Below the pieces are notes generated by a model, which saw nothing but the letters and a program-made list of their open reading frames with translations, was not told the DNA's origin and searched no databases. The translations under genes and the position numbers were made by a program. From JAMXLO01 sp037201625 (GTDB lineage: Bacteria > Pseudomonadota > Alphaproteobacteria > Acetobacterales > Acetobacteraceae), in NCBI GenBank assembly GCA_037201625.1, contig JBBCGR010000001.1:558001-622000 (forward strand): a DNA stretch of 64,000 bases. The letters are read 5' to 3'. Below, piece by piece: positions 33,292 through 42,190 of this stretch; position 1 is the first letter of the stretch; every line of letters starts with the position of its first letter.

Positions 33292-35403
33292 ATGCAGACA
33301 CGCGATCGCCTATTGGTGGTATTCGACGAGCAGTACAGCAGGAACGGCAACGTCGTTCACGCGGCAACGCGCGGGATGATCCGCCAGTTCGGCAACTCGT
33401 TCCAGTATGATATCTTTTGCAAGGGCCGCTACCGCGGGCCGCGATTCCCGCCCGAGGTGGGAACCGTGCGCGTGATCGACCCGCGCGCACCCCGGGTGAG
33501 CGACCAGCAGCGGCTGAAGCACCGCATCCTGAGCTACCTGTCCCGCTTCCGCATCTGCGATTCGCCCAACCGCTGGCTGACCAATTTCGACCGCGCCGAG
33601 TCGCGGCTGCTGACGCTGCTGTTCGACGTGGAGCAGTACCACGCGATCATCGTGTTCGCCGTCAATGCCGAGTTCGGCCTGCGCATCGCGCGAATGGCGC
33701 ATATCTTCTCGGGCCGGACCATTCCGCACCTGGTGCTGATCACCCCCGAGCACGAGGCCTTCCCCGACACGCTGGCCGACCTGCAATGGCTGCGCGTGAA
33801 GCTGCTGCAGGACGGCAGGGTGCTGCCGCCGCTCGACCCCACGGCGCTGAGCGAGCAGCCGACGCTGCCCAAGGAGACCCCCGGCGACGACAAGAAGCCG
33901 ACGGTGAAGATCCGTGAGCCGGTGCCGATCCCGTTCGATGCGCCGCGCGGGATCTCGTTCCTCGACATGGAATTCTACCCGTACCAGATGACCGAGGTGG
34001 ACACCAAGGTCGCATGGCACGACTGGATCGGTCCTGCCCAGCCGCTGCCCGAGCGGGTGCGCGACGTGGTGCTGTTCATCCGGCCCGACTGGGTGAACTG
34101 CGGCAGCGGCACGCTGTTCGAGAGCCTGGCGCGGCATTTCCGCCAGAACGACGGATTGCTGATCGATGTCGGCATCTTCCCCTACGCGATGGCGATCCAG
34201 CATGAGGAACGCCGCTCGAAGGTGGAGGAGGAGCAGCGCCACATCCGTGCGGCGATGTATTTCTCGATGCGGTCGTCGACCAACCTGTTCCACATCCTGG
34301 CGCAGTTGCGCCACCTGTTCACCTACTGGCCCGGCACCGTCAGCAACCAGGTGCTGCTGCAATACGCGCTGACGATGAAGCCGCGCATGCTGCGGGAGGT
34401 GACGCAGCGGGCGAAGCTGACCCACATCTACCTGTTCCACTATTTTACCTATCTGTACTCCAAGGACATGATCGCGGGCCGCAAGTTCTTCCTGGATACC
34501 CACGATATTCAGGCGATCAACGTGGTCCACCACGCGAGCCGCAACGTGATCACGCGGCGCGGCGACCAGTTCCAGCGCCTGCTCGAGGAGGAGATGCGCA
34601 TCGTCGACATGGCGCACCGCATCGCCTTCGTCAGCGAAGTCGAACTCGACATCGTGCGGCGCTACATCCGCCCGGAGAAGCTGGAGTTCATCATCCCGCT
34701 GCCCGACATCGAACCCTGCGAGTCCAAGCCGTTCGCGCAGCCGCCGCGGCTGCTGATCATCGCGGCACGCAATCCCGGCAATGAGCGGAACCTCGCCTGG
34801 TTCCTCGACCAGGTCTGGCCGAAGGTCATCAACGGCGATCCCGCCACCAAGCTGGCACCGATCGGCGAGGCTGCCCCGCACCTCGACATCTGCGGCAACA
34901 TCCGTGACGCGTTCTACGATGTTGACCTGCCGCATGTGCGCTTCCACGGCGTGGTGGAGGACCTGCGGCCGTTCTACGAAGACGCCGACCTCGTGCTGCT
35001 GCCCGTCATCACCGGCAGCGGCATCGCGATCAAGACGATCGAGGCGCTGCTGCATGAGCGTCCCGTCCTGGCAACGCGACACGCGCTGCGCGGCCTGCCG
35101 CAGACCATCGTCGAGGCGGTGGGCTATGTCGGGCAGCAGCAGGAATACGCCCAGGCGATCCGCGAACTGATCGATCAGCCCGCCCTGCTGGAGGAGCGCC
35201 AGCAGCGTTCGCACGCCGGAGCGCAATTGCTGCGCGACCAGGGCTTCTACCAAAGGTTGGCCGCAGCACTGGAGGAAGTGCGGGTGGCGCGCGCCGATTA
35301 CCGCTCGGCCGCCGATGTGCCGATCCCGCCCTTCCTCGCCGATCCGCTCGGTGTGTTCACGCCGCGCGAGGGGCCGGTGGTGACGCTGACCGGCCACCGA
35401 TAG
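33292..35403 (+). CDS. Large glycosyltransferase (GT4-like C-terminal domain)
   Basis: A 703-residue cytoplasmic protein. The C-terminal third has a GT-B/GT4 donor-binding region: LLIIAARNPGNERNLAWFLD, DICGNIRD, VRFHGVVEDLRPFYEDADLV, and GSGIAIKTIEALLHERPVL in place of the E-x7-E motif. The N-terminal 400 residues are not assigned; they contain FLDTHDIQAINVVHHASRNV near residue 403, resembling the acceptor half of a GT-B enzyme. A linker with charged and Pro-rich residues (about 180-215) suggests two domains. ATG at 33292 (GTG at 33289 is an alternative) follows CGGGGA. It opens the polysaccharide island, convergent with the Rmd gene. Confidence 0.75.
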   Translation: MQTRDRLLVVFDEQYSRNGNVVHAATRGMIRQFGNSFQYDIFCKGRYRGPRFPPEVGTVRVIDPRAPRVSDQQRLKHRILSYLSRFRICDSPNRWLTNFDRAESRLLTLLFDVEQYHAIIVFAVNAEFGLRIARMAHIFSGRTIPHLVLITPEHEAFPDTLADLQWLRVKLLQDGRVLPPLDPTALSEQPTLPKETPGDDKKPTVKIREPVPIPFDAPRGISFLDMEFYPYQMTEVDTKVAWHDWIGPAQPLPERVRDVVLFIRPDWVNCGSGTLFESLARHFRQNDGLLIDVGIFPYAMAIQHEERRSKVEEEQRHIRAAMYFSMRSSTNLFHILAQLRHLFTYWPGTVSNQVLLQYALTMKPRMLREVTQRAKLTHIYLFHYFTYLYSKDMIAGRKFFLDTHDIQAINVVHHASRNVITRRGDQFQRLLEEEMRIVDMAHRIAFVSEVELDIVRRYIRPEKLEFIIPLPDIEPCESKPFAQPPRLLIIAARNPGNERNLAWFLDQVWPKVINGDPATKLAPIGEAAPHLDICGNIRDAFYDVDLPHVRFHGVVEDLRPFYEDADLVLLPVITGSGIAIKTIEALLHERPVLATRHALRGLPQTIVEAVGYVGQQQEYAQAIRELIDQPALLEERQQRSHAGAQLLRDQGFYQRLAAALEEVRVARADYRSAADVPIPPFLADPLGVFTPREGPVVTLTGHR

Positions 35404-35416
35404 CGGGAGGCTTCGC

Positions 35417-36385
35417 TCAGGCCTCGCTCGCCAGCCGTCCGCGCCAGTCGTCGAGCACGTCGCGCAGCGTCGTCGTCCAGTCGAAGCCCGGCCGCCAGCC
35501 GAGCAGCATATAGGCGCGCGAGGCATCGCCGTGCGCGACCGCGATGTCGTTCGGCCGCAGCAACGCCTGCGAGGTCTCCACCTGCGGCGTCACGCGGCTG
35601 AGCGCCAGCAGCGAATCGAGGATATCGCCGATGCGCCGCGGCGTGCCGGAGGCGAGGTTCAGGATGGCGCCGGCGGGCAGGCGGTCCGCCAGGCGCAGGC
35701 AGGCGACATAGGCCGCGCACACATCGCGCACATCGAGGAAATCGCGCTGCGGTGCCAGCGCGCCGACCCGCATCAGCGGCTCCTGCCGGCCAGCCTCGAT
35801 GCGCGCGATCTGGCGGGCGAAGGCGGCGACGACATAGTCGGGGGTCTGGCCGGGTCCCGTCTGGTTGAACGCGCGCAGCCTGACGACGCGCAGGCCATCG
35901 GCGGCCATTGCCCCGAGGGCGAGGTCGGCACTCGCCTTGGTGGCGGCATAGGTGTTCATGGGCGACGGCAGGGCGGTCTCATCGAGCGCGGCGCCGTCGC
36001 GGAACGACGCGCCATAGACTTCGGCCGATGAGGCGAACAGCAGCGTGCAGTGCGGCACATGCGCGCGAAGCGCCCGGGCCAGCGCCAGCGTGCCGCTGAC
36101 ATTGACCCGCCAGGCCCCTTCCGGATCGCTGCGCCCGCCGGCGATGGTGGCGATCGCCGCGAGATGGATGCAGGCATCGGGCGCGATTCGCTCGACCAGC
36201 GCATCGGCGGCACCGGCATCGGTGACGTCGAGCGGTTCAAGTCCTGGGGTGGGCACGTGCGCCGTGCCGATCACCTCGGCCTGCGGCAGGTCGCGCGCGA
36301 GGGTCGCGAGCATGTGCCGTCCCACGAAGCCGCCGGCACCCGTCACCAGGATGCGGCGCGGCGTCGCGAAGGCGGTTTCAGGCAT
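35417..36385 (-). CDS. rmd: GDP-6-deoxy-4-keto-D-mannose reductase-like NAD-dependent epimerase
   Basis: A 322-residue extended SDR. The Rossmann motif is ILVTGAGGFVGRHM, then CIHLAAIATIAGG, SSAEVYGASF, the catalytic TYAATKASAD with Tyr-x-x-x-Lys, and FNQTGPGQTPDYVVAAFARQ. The last is typical of Rmd, which reduces the product of Gmd to GDP-D-rhamnose. The start overlaps the 3' end of gmd by 8 bp, fixing the pathway context. A related 4-reductase/epimerase giving another 6-deoxyhexose is possible, but no fcl-like epimerase feature is visible. Confidence 0.82.
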   Translation of the reverse strand: MPETAFATPRRILVTGAGGFVGRHMLATLARDLPQAEVIGTAHVPTPGLEPLDVTDAGAADALVERIAPDACIHLAAIATIAGGRSDPEGAWRVNVSGTLALARALRAHVPHCTLLFASSAEVYGASFRDGAALDETALPSPMNTYAATKASADLALGAMAADGLRVVRLRAFNQTGPGQTPDYVVAAFARQIARIEAGRQEPLMRVGALAPQRDFLDVRDVCAAYVACLRLADRLPAGAILNLASGTPRRIGDILDSLLALSRVTPQVETSQALLRPNDIAVAHGDASRAYMLLGWRPGFDWTTTLRDVLDDWRGRLASEA

Positions 36386-37364
36386 GGCGCAGCCTGGCCG
36401 CGTGGCGCGCGAGGTCGGCGTCCACCATTTCGGCGAGCATCTCCTCGATGGTGACGGTGGGTTTCCAGTTCAGCCGCTGCCTTGCCTTGGACGCATCGCC
36501 GTGCAGCGAGTCGACCTCGGCCGGGCGCAGCAGGTCGCTGTGGTAGGTGACGTATTCCTGCCAGTCCAGGCCTACACATTTGAAGGACATCTCGACCATC
36601 TCGCGCACGCTGATCGACCGGCCGGTGGCGACGACATAGTCGTCCGGCACGTCCTGCTGCAGCATCAGCCACATCGCCCGCACATAGTCGCGCGCGTGCC
36701 CCCAGTCGCGCTTCGCGTCGAGATTGCCGAGGGCGAGTTCGCGCGCCAGGCCGAGCTTGATGCGCGCGACGCCGTCGGTGACCTTGCGGGTGACGAACTC
36801 GATGCCGCGCAACGGGCTCTCATGATTGAACAGGATGCCCGACGACGCGTGCAGGCCGAAGCTTTCGCGGTAGTTCACCGTCATCCAGTGGGCGTACAGC
36901 TTGGCGGCCGCGTAGGGCGAGCGGGGCCGCAGGGCGGTCGTTTCGCTCTGGATAGGATGGCCGCCGTTGCCGAACATCTCCGAGGAGGATGCCTGGTAGA
37001 AGCGCGCCGCCGGGTGCGCGATGCGCAGGGCTTCGAGCATGTGCACCGTGCCGAGCCCGGTGATCTGCCCGGTGAGCAGCGGCTGCTGCCACGATGCCGC
37101 AACGAAACTCTGCGCGCCAAGATTGTAGACTTCATCAGGCCGGTACTGCTGCACCACCCTGATCAGGCTGGACAGATCAGCGAGGTTGCCGTCCGCGAAG
37201 CGTACATCGGACTGGATGCCGAGCCAGCGCAGGCGTTCGCCCATGACGTCGGCAGACGCCGATCGGCGCATCAGCCCGACGACCTCGTAGTTTTTCTGCA
37301 GCAGCAGTTGCGCCAGATAGGCGCCGTCCTGGCCTGTTATGCCGGTGATCAGTGCAACTGGCAT
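36378..37364 (-). CDS. gmd: GDP-mannose 4,6-dehydratase
   Basis: A 328-residue extended SDR that converts GDP-D-mannose to GDP-4-keto-6-deoxy-D-mannose. ALITGITGQDGAYLAQLLL binds NADP; VYNLGAQSFVAASWQQPL, RFYQASSSEMFGN, SPYAAAKLYAHWMTVNYRES (Tyr-x-x-x-Lys) and FNHESPLRG are all Gmd signatures, and KRDWGHARDYVRAMWLML is diagnostic. Together with Rmd it supplies GDP-D-rhamnose or a related 6-deoxyhexose to the neighbouring glycosyltransferases. Confidence 0.95.
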   Translation of the reverse strand: MPVALITGITGQDGAYLAQLLLQKNYEVVGLMRRSASADVMGERLRWLGIQSDVRFADGNLADLSSLIRVVQQYRPDEVYNLGAQSFVAASWQQPLLTGQITGLGTVHMLEALRIAHPAARFYQASSSEMFGNGGHPIQSETTALRPRSPYAAAKLYAHWMTVNYRESFGLHASSGILFNHESPLRGIEFVTRKVTDGVARIKLGLARELALGNLDAKRDWGHARDYVRAMWLMLQQDVPDDYVVATGRSISVREMVEMSFKCVGLDWQEYVTYHSDLLRPAEVDSLHGDASKARQRLNWKPTVTIEEMLAEMVDADLARHAARLRHA

Positions 37365-37394
37365 CGGCGACGCCTCATCCTTGTGTCCATTTCT

Positions 37395-38303
37395 TCAACC
37401 ACGTCCACGGTGCAGGCGCCTTAATGCCTGCAATACTCGCCGGCTGACCGGCGGCCGCACCTGACTGGCGCCGCCCGGAATGCCGGGGTAGCGCGCAATG
37501 TCCTCGAGCGGACCAACGGGATCGCCATGCAGCCGTGCATCGAGATGCAACCTTGAGACAGTGTCGACCGGCAGCCCATCGGCAAGATGGAACTCCCACT
37601 TCGGCGAGATACGTCGGCGATTATAGCGCTGCTCCCACCATCCATCGCCAGTCGGATCGAACAAAGGCGCGTCCGTTCGACGAAAAATTGCTGTGCACGA
37701 GACAAAACCTTCAAGCTTCCACATCGCATCGTCCGCCAGCACGTCCGCCATCCGGCCGATCGTCGGAATATGGCAGTCATCGACTATGAGAATGCCCCCC
37801 GGCGCGATGTGTGGATAGAACGAATAATACTCCATCTCGGGGAAAGGCCAGCCGTGCGGACCATCGATGAGGACGACGTCGTACATACGCGGATGTTCGT
37901 AGAGCGGCAGAGTCTTCTGGGTCGCACCGAACACCGTGTGGATCCGTTCCAGTTTCGTCAACGGGCATTCGCTGTAGAAACGGACGGAGGAGGTATCGGT
38001 ATACTCACGGTCATCGAGGCAGAAGACCGTGTGACTGTCGGAGATATTGGAGAATAGAATGGTACTCTTGCCACAGCCGGTTTCCGCCGAAGCGGCCGCC
38101 GTCGCGGGCAGCAGCCGCTCGATGGCGCGGAGCACCTCCGTCGGGAAGGCACCGGCGCGATGGCTGCGCTGCTCGGTCTCCCACACGTCATAGGCGTCCA
38201 TCACCGGCGAGCCCTTCTTCATACCCTGCTCCATCGTCGGTCGCGTACCCTCCTTCATCGCCGTCATCGGCACCATCCAGGCATCGGCATCAAGCGTAAC
38301 CAT
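37395..38303 (-). CDS. Class I SAM-dependent methyltransferase-like protein
   Basis: A 302-residue protein with a Rossmann-type methyltransferase core: ASAETGCGKSTILFSNISDS (motif I), HTVFCLDDREYTDT, the motif IV region DVVLIDGPHGWPFPEMEYY, and GGILIVDDCHIPTIGRMADV. It resembles Methyltransf_24-type enzymes that modify polysaccharide sugars. By eye the DNA is less GC-rich than its neighbours (codons such as ATA and AGA occur), which hints at horizontal acquisition. The ATG at 38303 is chosen because the longer in-frame extension runs antisense to the acyltransferase gene. It lies 30 bp upstream of gmd and so may be cotranscribed with it. Confidence 0.65.
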   Translation of the reverse strand: MVTLDADAWMVPMTAMKEGTRPTMEQGMKKGSPVMDAYDVWETEQRSHRAGAFPTEVLRAIERLLPATAAASAETGCGKSTILFSNISDSHTVFCLDDREYTDTSSVRFYSECPLTKLERIHTVFGATQKTLPLYEHPRMYDVVLIDGPHGWPFPEMEYYSFYPHIAPGGILIVDDCHIPTIGRMADVLADDAMWKLEGFVSCTAIFRRTDAPLFDPTGDGWWEQRYNRRRISPKWEFHLADGLPVDTVSRLHLDARLHGDPVGPLEDIARYPGIPGGASQVRPPVSRRVLQALRRLHRGRG

Positions 38304-38350
38304 TGTCTCGCGGACTGCCGCGCCATCACCAGCAATTCCTGAGGATACCA

Positions 38351-38420
38351 GAGCAGTTTCCGTTCGCGCGGGCTCACGGAAGCCGCTCCGGTGATGCCAC
38401 CTCCGCGGATCACGCTCTAG
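38351..38420. repeat. Dispersed CTAGAGC repeat, copy 2, shortened
   Basis: Reads GAGCAGTTTCCGT, then ACGGAAGCCGCTC, then CGGTGATGCCACCTCCGCGG and ATCACGCTCTAG. Compared with copy 1 it lacks the segment between the two hairpins, so the GAGCGTGATT arm is missing. Its terminal CTAG provides the TAG stop (complement of 38417-38419) of the acyltransferase gene. Confidence 0.85.
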
Positions 38421-39607
38421 GCGCCAGCCGCAACGATACGCGCCGCCGGCCGCCGATCGAGCCGGCCGGTCAGCCAGCGCCGCGCCGGTGTCTCGACGAA
38501 GCGCCAGATGATGAAGGACCCGACCAGCGTGAGGATCCAGAACAGCAGATAGGCCATGGCGTCGGGCAGAATACCAGCAAACCGGCTGCCGTGGACCAGC
38601 CACCAGCGAATCAGCAACTGATGCAGAAGATAGACCGCGTAGCTGATCTCCCCCAGCACAACGAGCGTTCGGCAACGAAGTATCGACGAGACGATCCCCT
38701 CCTGCCGCGCGATCACCATGATGAACAGCGCGAAGGCGGGCGCGGCGTAGGATCGTTGCAGCCACAGGCAGACCTGCTTCGGCAGCACCAGGGTGATCAT
38801 ACCGTAATCGAACCAGCCGACCGGGATCGCGAGCGGCGCGAGCGCCACCAGCAGGCAGCCGATCTCCAGGGCATTCGCGGCCACCGCGCCCGCGCGCGGC
38901 CGGTCGCGCAGGCGGAAATAGCCGACCGCGGCGGCCATCCCGACGATGAACTCGAAGATGCGGCTGGCCGGCGAGATATAGGTGAGCGCGGCCGTATCGA
39001 CCGTGTAGGCGTTCTCGGCATAGAGCGGCAGGCGGAACACCATCGCGATGCCGATCATCAGGCCGGCAAGGCCGAGGCCGAACAGGATTTTCGTGAGCCA
39101 GGTCCGCTCGATATCGCGAATCAGCCAGATGAACATCAGGTAGAAGAACACCTCGGCCGAGATGCTCCATGCGACGGCGTTATAGGAAAAATACACCACC
39201 TGGATCGGCACCCACGCCTGCAGCAGCGCCAGGTTCAGCGCGGCACAGAGCAGCCCGAACGGCGTGAGCACGATGTCCGCGAGATAGGGCGCGACGGCGA
39301 AGGCCAGGAGGAAGGTGACGAAATGCGCCGGCCAGATGCGGGCGAATCGCGCCACGAGGTAGTGCCGCGCCTCCTGCCGCGTGGTCATCCCGCGGTAGAC
39401 ATAGGTCAGGATGAAGCCCGACATCACATAGAAGAACGACACGCCGAGCGAGTTGTTGAGGCCGCCGAACCACAGCGGGGGTATGCCGAATACGCCGCGC
39501 GAATGGCCGATCACGATCAGCGCGGCCGCGAAGAACCGCAGGGACGTCAGGCTGTCGATCTTGCGGCCGGCAGCATCGGGTACAGCCGCAGAGAGCGGTG
39601 GCGGCAT
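38417..39607 (-). CDS. Acyltransferase family 3 membrane protein (OafA/YrhL-like)
   Basis: A 396-residue polytopic protein with about ten helices and the acyltransferase-3 signatures DSLTSLRFFAAALIVIGHSR (the catalytic His in IGHSR), FFYVMSGFILTYVYRG, YLVARFARIWPAHFVTFLLA and WSISAEVFFYLMF. These enzymes O-acylate (often O-acetylate) surface sugars in the inner membrane. The ATG at 39607 has a GGAG site at 9 nt; an upstream GTG at 39658 has a weaker one. The stop codon is part of the repeat at 38351-38420. It belongs to the polysaccharide island. Confidence 0.87.
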   Translation of the reverse strand: MPPPLSAAVPDAAGRKIDSLTSLRFFAAALIVIGHSRGVFGIPPLWFGGLNNSLGVSFFYVMSGFILTYVYRGMTTRQEARHYLVARFARIWPAHFVTFLLAFAVAPYLADIVLTPFGLLCAALNLALLQAWVPIQVVYFSYNAVAWSISAEVFFYLMFIWLIRDIERTWLTKILFGLGLAGLMIGIAMVFRLPLYAENAYTVDTAALTYISPASRIFEFIVGMAAAVGYFRLRDRPRAGAVAANALEIGCLLVALAPLAIPVGWFDYGMITLVLPKQVCLWLQRSYAAPAFALFIMVIARQEGIVSSILRCRTLVVLGEISYAVYLLHQLLIRWWLVHGSRFAGILPDAMAYLLFWILTLVGSFIIWRFVETPARRWLTGRLDRRPAARIVAAGA

Positions 39608-39781
39608 CGCGGACACTCCGTCGATTGAGACCGGCGGACGAACCGCGTCTGCAGTCACCCGCCTGCTCGATCCAGCACACCGCGGCGAGGGTGCAGAACC
39701 TTCTGCCGCACGGGCCGGCGTGAAACAAGTCTCGGCGGTGATATTCTGCCCGGCGAAAATTCCCCAAGCGTGGCCGTGCGG

Positions 39782-40786
39782 TTATGGCGCGGCGACCAGC
39801 AGCCCCGTCGTGCGATAGTCGTCCAGGCGCGTCGCGTGCAGATAGAACCCGCTGACACGCGATGATTGCTGTTCGGTGAGATACACGGTGCCATCGTTGA
39901 ATTCGGCATAGCGATAGCCAAGTTGCGTGAGCCGGTCGACCACCTCGCGATTGCGATTCGCGTGCTCGACCATCAGCATCGGCCGGTGCTGTTCGAGCGT
40001 GAGGGTGGCACCCTCGATCGCCGGCGCCTCCAGCCCCTCGACGTCCAGCTTGATCGCGGCAATCCGATCGAGCGGCACCGACGGGCGTCGCGTGCGGAGC
40101 AGGTCATCGAGCGGCACCACCTCCCACTCCGCCTCGGCGAACTGCAACCGGGGGGCGGCGACATCGGGCGTGTACTGCAACATGTAGCGAACCAGGTTCT
40201 CCGGGATGTCCCAGTCCATCTCGCTCTCGATGGCGGCCGAGCACAGCCCGCCGATGCCCATCCCCTCCACCACCGGCGTCACGAAGCGCAGCCTGGCGGG
40301 CGCGTTGCCGACGCCGACTGGAAGGTAATCGTAACGACCCGGCCGCAGCAGCTTGATCCGCTGCAGCGTCATCGTGTTCCACGGATTGGGCTCGATCGAC
40401 AGCACATAGGCCCGGCTGCCGGCCCGCCACATCGAGGCGGCCGAGTAGCCGAAATGCGCGCCGACATCGATGATGGTCTCATTCGGATCGGTGAAGTGGC
40501 GGAACACCGCGAACTCGGGCTCGCTGAGTTCCTGCCGATCCAGATACGCATCGATGCACGCCGGCAGATCCTCCAGCGCGACCTGGTTGGCGCGCTTCAC
40601 CTCGTCGAACGGGATGACCAGATCGGGGGTGCGCTCGTGCTTGATGAAGTAGCGGGCCGCCGCGATGCCGATGACCTGGCGATAGCGTGCCTCTTTCACC
40701 GCGGAACATTGCGGCGCAGGAGCATCGTCACGCTGCTCCGCCAGGAACCGGCGCACATAGCGCCGCAGTCGTGTCAGTCCGGCCAT
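39782..40786 (-). CDS. FkbM family methyltransferase (paralogue 1)
   Basis: A 334-residue FkbM-type SAM methyltransferase. Motif I is ETIIDVGAHFGYSAASMWRA, then VLSIEPNPWN, and the FkbM motif IAAIKLDVEGLEAPAIEGAT, followed by HRPMLMVEHANRN. FkbM enzymes O-methylate sugars or polyketides. ATG at 40786 begins MAGLTRLRRYVRRFL; the in-frame extension to 40873 runs over the end of the neighbouring gene. It is a close tandem paralogue of the gene at 40809: both have ARYFxxHERTPD, FDEVxR, SEPEFAVFxxFTDP and IPENLVxYM. Confidence 0.85.
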   Translation of the reverse strand: MAGLTRLRRYVRRFLAEQRDDAPAPQCSAVKEARYRQVIGIAAARYFIKHERTPDLVIPFDEVKRANQVALEDLPACIDAYLDRQELSEPEFAVFRHFTDPNETIIDVGAHFGYSAASMWRAGSRAYVLSIEPNPWNTMTLQRIKLLRPGRYDYLPVGVGNAPARLRFVTPVVEGMGIGGLCSAAIESEMDWDIPENLVRYMLQYTPDVAAPRLQFAEAEWEVVPLDDLLRTRRPSVPLDRIAAIKLDVEGLEAPAIEGATLTLEQHRPMLMVEHANRNREVVDRLTQLGYRYAEFNDGTVYLTEQQSSRVSGFYLHATRLDDYRTTGLLVAAP

Positions 40787-40808
40787 CGGCTGCCTGCCTG
40801 AATCGGTT

Positions 40809-42050
40809 TCAGGAGACGAGATCGGCGGATTTCGCGCCGATGTCGAGCGGCGCCGGCTCTCCGGGGCCGGCAACGAGCAGTCCGCTGGCGCGATAGTGTT
40901 CCAGCTTCGAGTCGTGGACGAAGAAGCCGCCGACCCGTACGGAGGGTTCCTCGGTCAGGTAGATGCGTCCCCCATCGAATTCGGCGTAACGGTAGCCGAG
41001 ACGCGAAAGCCTCGCGACCACTTCGGGAACGCGATTGGCGCCTTCCACCATCAGCATCGGCCGATGCTGCTGCAATGTCCGCACCGCACCCTCGGTCACC
41101 TCATCCTCCAGGCCTTCGACGTCGATCTTGATCGCGGCAATGCGCCGCAGCGGCACCGTCACGTTCGCCGCTGCCAGCACGTCATCCAGCGGGGCGACGG
41201 CAAAGTCGGTCTCGGCGAACTGGAGCCGAGGGGTGGGAATCCCGGCATTATAGGTCCGCATGTATTTGACGAGGTTCTCGGGGATTGCCGAATCCAGCTC
41301 CCGCTCGATCGCGGCGGAGCAGAGGCCGCCGATCCCCAGGCCCTCCACCACCGGCACGACGAATTTCAGCGAACCGGTGTGGTTGCTGAGGCCGGTGGCG
41401 ATGAAGTCGAAGCGGCCGGGCCGCAATTCGCGCAGCAGTTCGAGCGACGGGCGGTGCCACGGATTGGGTTCGATCGAGAGGATATGGGCCGGGCAGCCGG
41501 CCCGCCAGATCGACGTCGCCGAGTAGCCGAAATGGGCGCCGATATCGAGGACGGTTTCGTCCGGGTCGGTGAAGTATTGGAACACCGCAAATTCCGGTTC
41601 GCTCAGTTCCGGCCGGTCCAGCAAATACTGCACCCAGTCCGGTGAGCTATCCCGCCGCACCTCATCGAATGGAATCGAAATATCGGGGGTGCGCTCGTGC
41701 TGCACGAAATAGCGCGCGGTCACCGAACCGATGATCTGGCGGAACCGCGCATCGCGTCCCAGTTCGATCGAGACCAGCGAATCGAGATCGGCCACGCGCT
41801 TGCGCAATTCCTCAAGCTGGGCGGCCAGCGCCTGGAGTTGCGTGTCCTTGGCGGCATTCGCGGCGTCGAGGCTGCGGACCATGTGATCCTGCGCGTCGAT
41901 CTGCTCACGCAGGCCAGCGATCAACTGCGCCTGCGAGGCGATCTGCGCCGCCACCCCCTCGACGATGGACGCACGGTGCAGCGAGTAGCCGAGACGGTGC
42001 AGCAACTGGCGCAGGCCAGTTTTCATGCCAGTCTTCATGACGGTCAGCAT
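40809..42050 (-). CDS. FkbM family methyltransferase with N-terminal coiled coil (paralogue 2)
   Basis: A 413-residue FkbM methyltransferase. Unlike its tandem paralogue, it carries a coiled coil at about residues 40-95 (AQDHMVRSLDAANAAKDTQL and onward) before the shared domain. The catalytic domain has ETVLDIGAHFGYSATSIWRA, HILSIEPNPW, RIAAIKIDVEGLEDEVTEGA and HRPMLMVEGANR. The N-terminal helix could dimerise the enzyme or dock it on a partner. Start: ATG at 42050; a TTG at 42062 and later ATGs at 42038 and 42026 are alternatives, and none has a good ribosome site. The 3' end runs close to paralogue 1. Confidence 0.85.
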   Translation of the reverse strand: MLTVMKTGMKTGLRQLLHRLGYSLHRASIVEGVAAQIASQAQLIAGLREQIDAQDHMVRSLDAANAAKDTQLQALAAQLEELRKRVADLDSLVSIELGRDARFRQIIGSVTARYFVQHERTPDISIPFDEVRRDSSPDWVQYLLDRPELSEPEFAVFQYFTDPDETVLDIGAHFGYSATSIWRAGCPAHILSIEPNPWHRPSLELLRELRPGRFDFIATGLSNHTGSLKFVVPVVEGLGIGGLCSAAIERELDSAIPENLVKYMRTYNAGIPTPRLQFAETDFAVAPLDDVLAAANVTVPLRRIAAIKIDVEGLEDEVTEGAVRTLQQHRPMLMVEGANRVPEVVARLSRLGYRYAEFDGGRIYLTEEPSVRVGGFFVHDSKLEHYRASGLLVAGPGEPAPLDIGAKSADLVS

Positions 42051-42190
42051 GGTGGCTATCAACCCGGTAGGGGTCCGGTTGGCAAGGGCCTCAGCGGCAG
42101 GCCGGGCCAGATTCCGGCGCAGGGCCCAGACAGCGGAACGGCTCCACCAGGTTTCCCTGATGGAGCCGTTCCGAAGGCTTGGTCAGTGGT

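Noticed and set aside
33310..35526. 738-residue minus-strand open frame opposite the large glycosyltransferase
   Set aside because: No family features; composition matches a reverse-complement shadow, and the plus-strand protein has GT-B motifs.
37395..39170. Methyltransferase gene extended to a 591-residue protein
   Set aside because: The extra N-terminal part is an out-of-frame reading of the acyltransferase gene; the ATG at 38303 starts the real domain.
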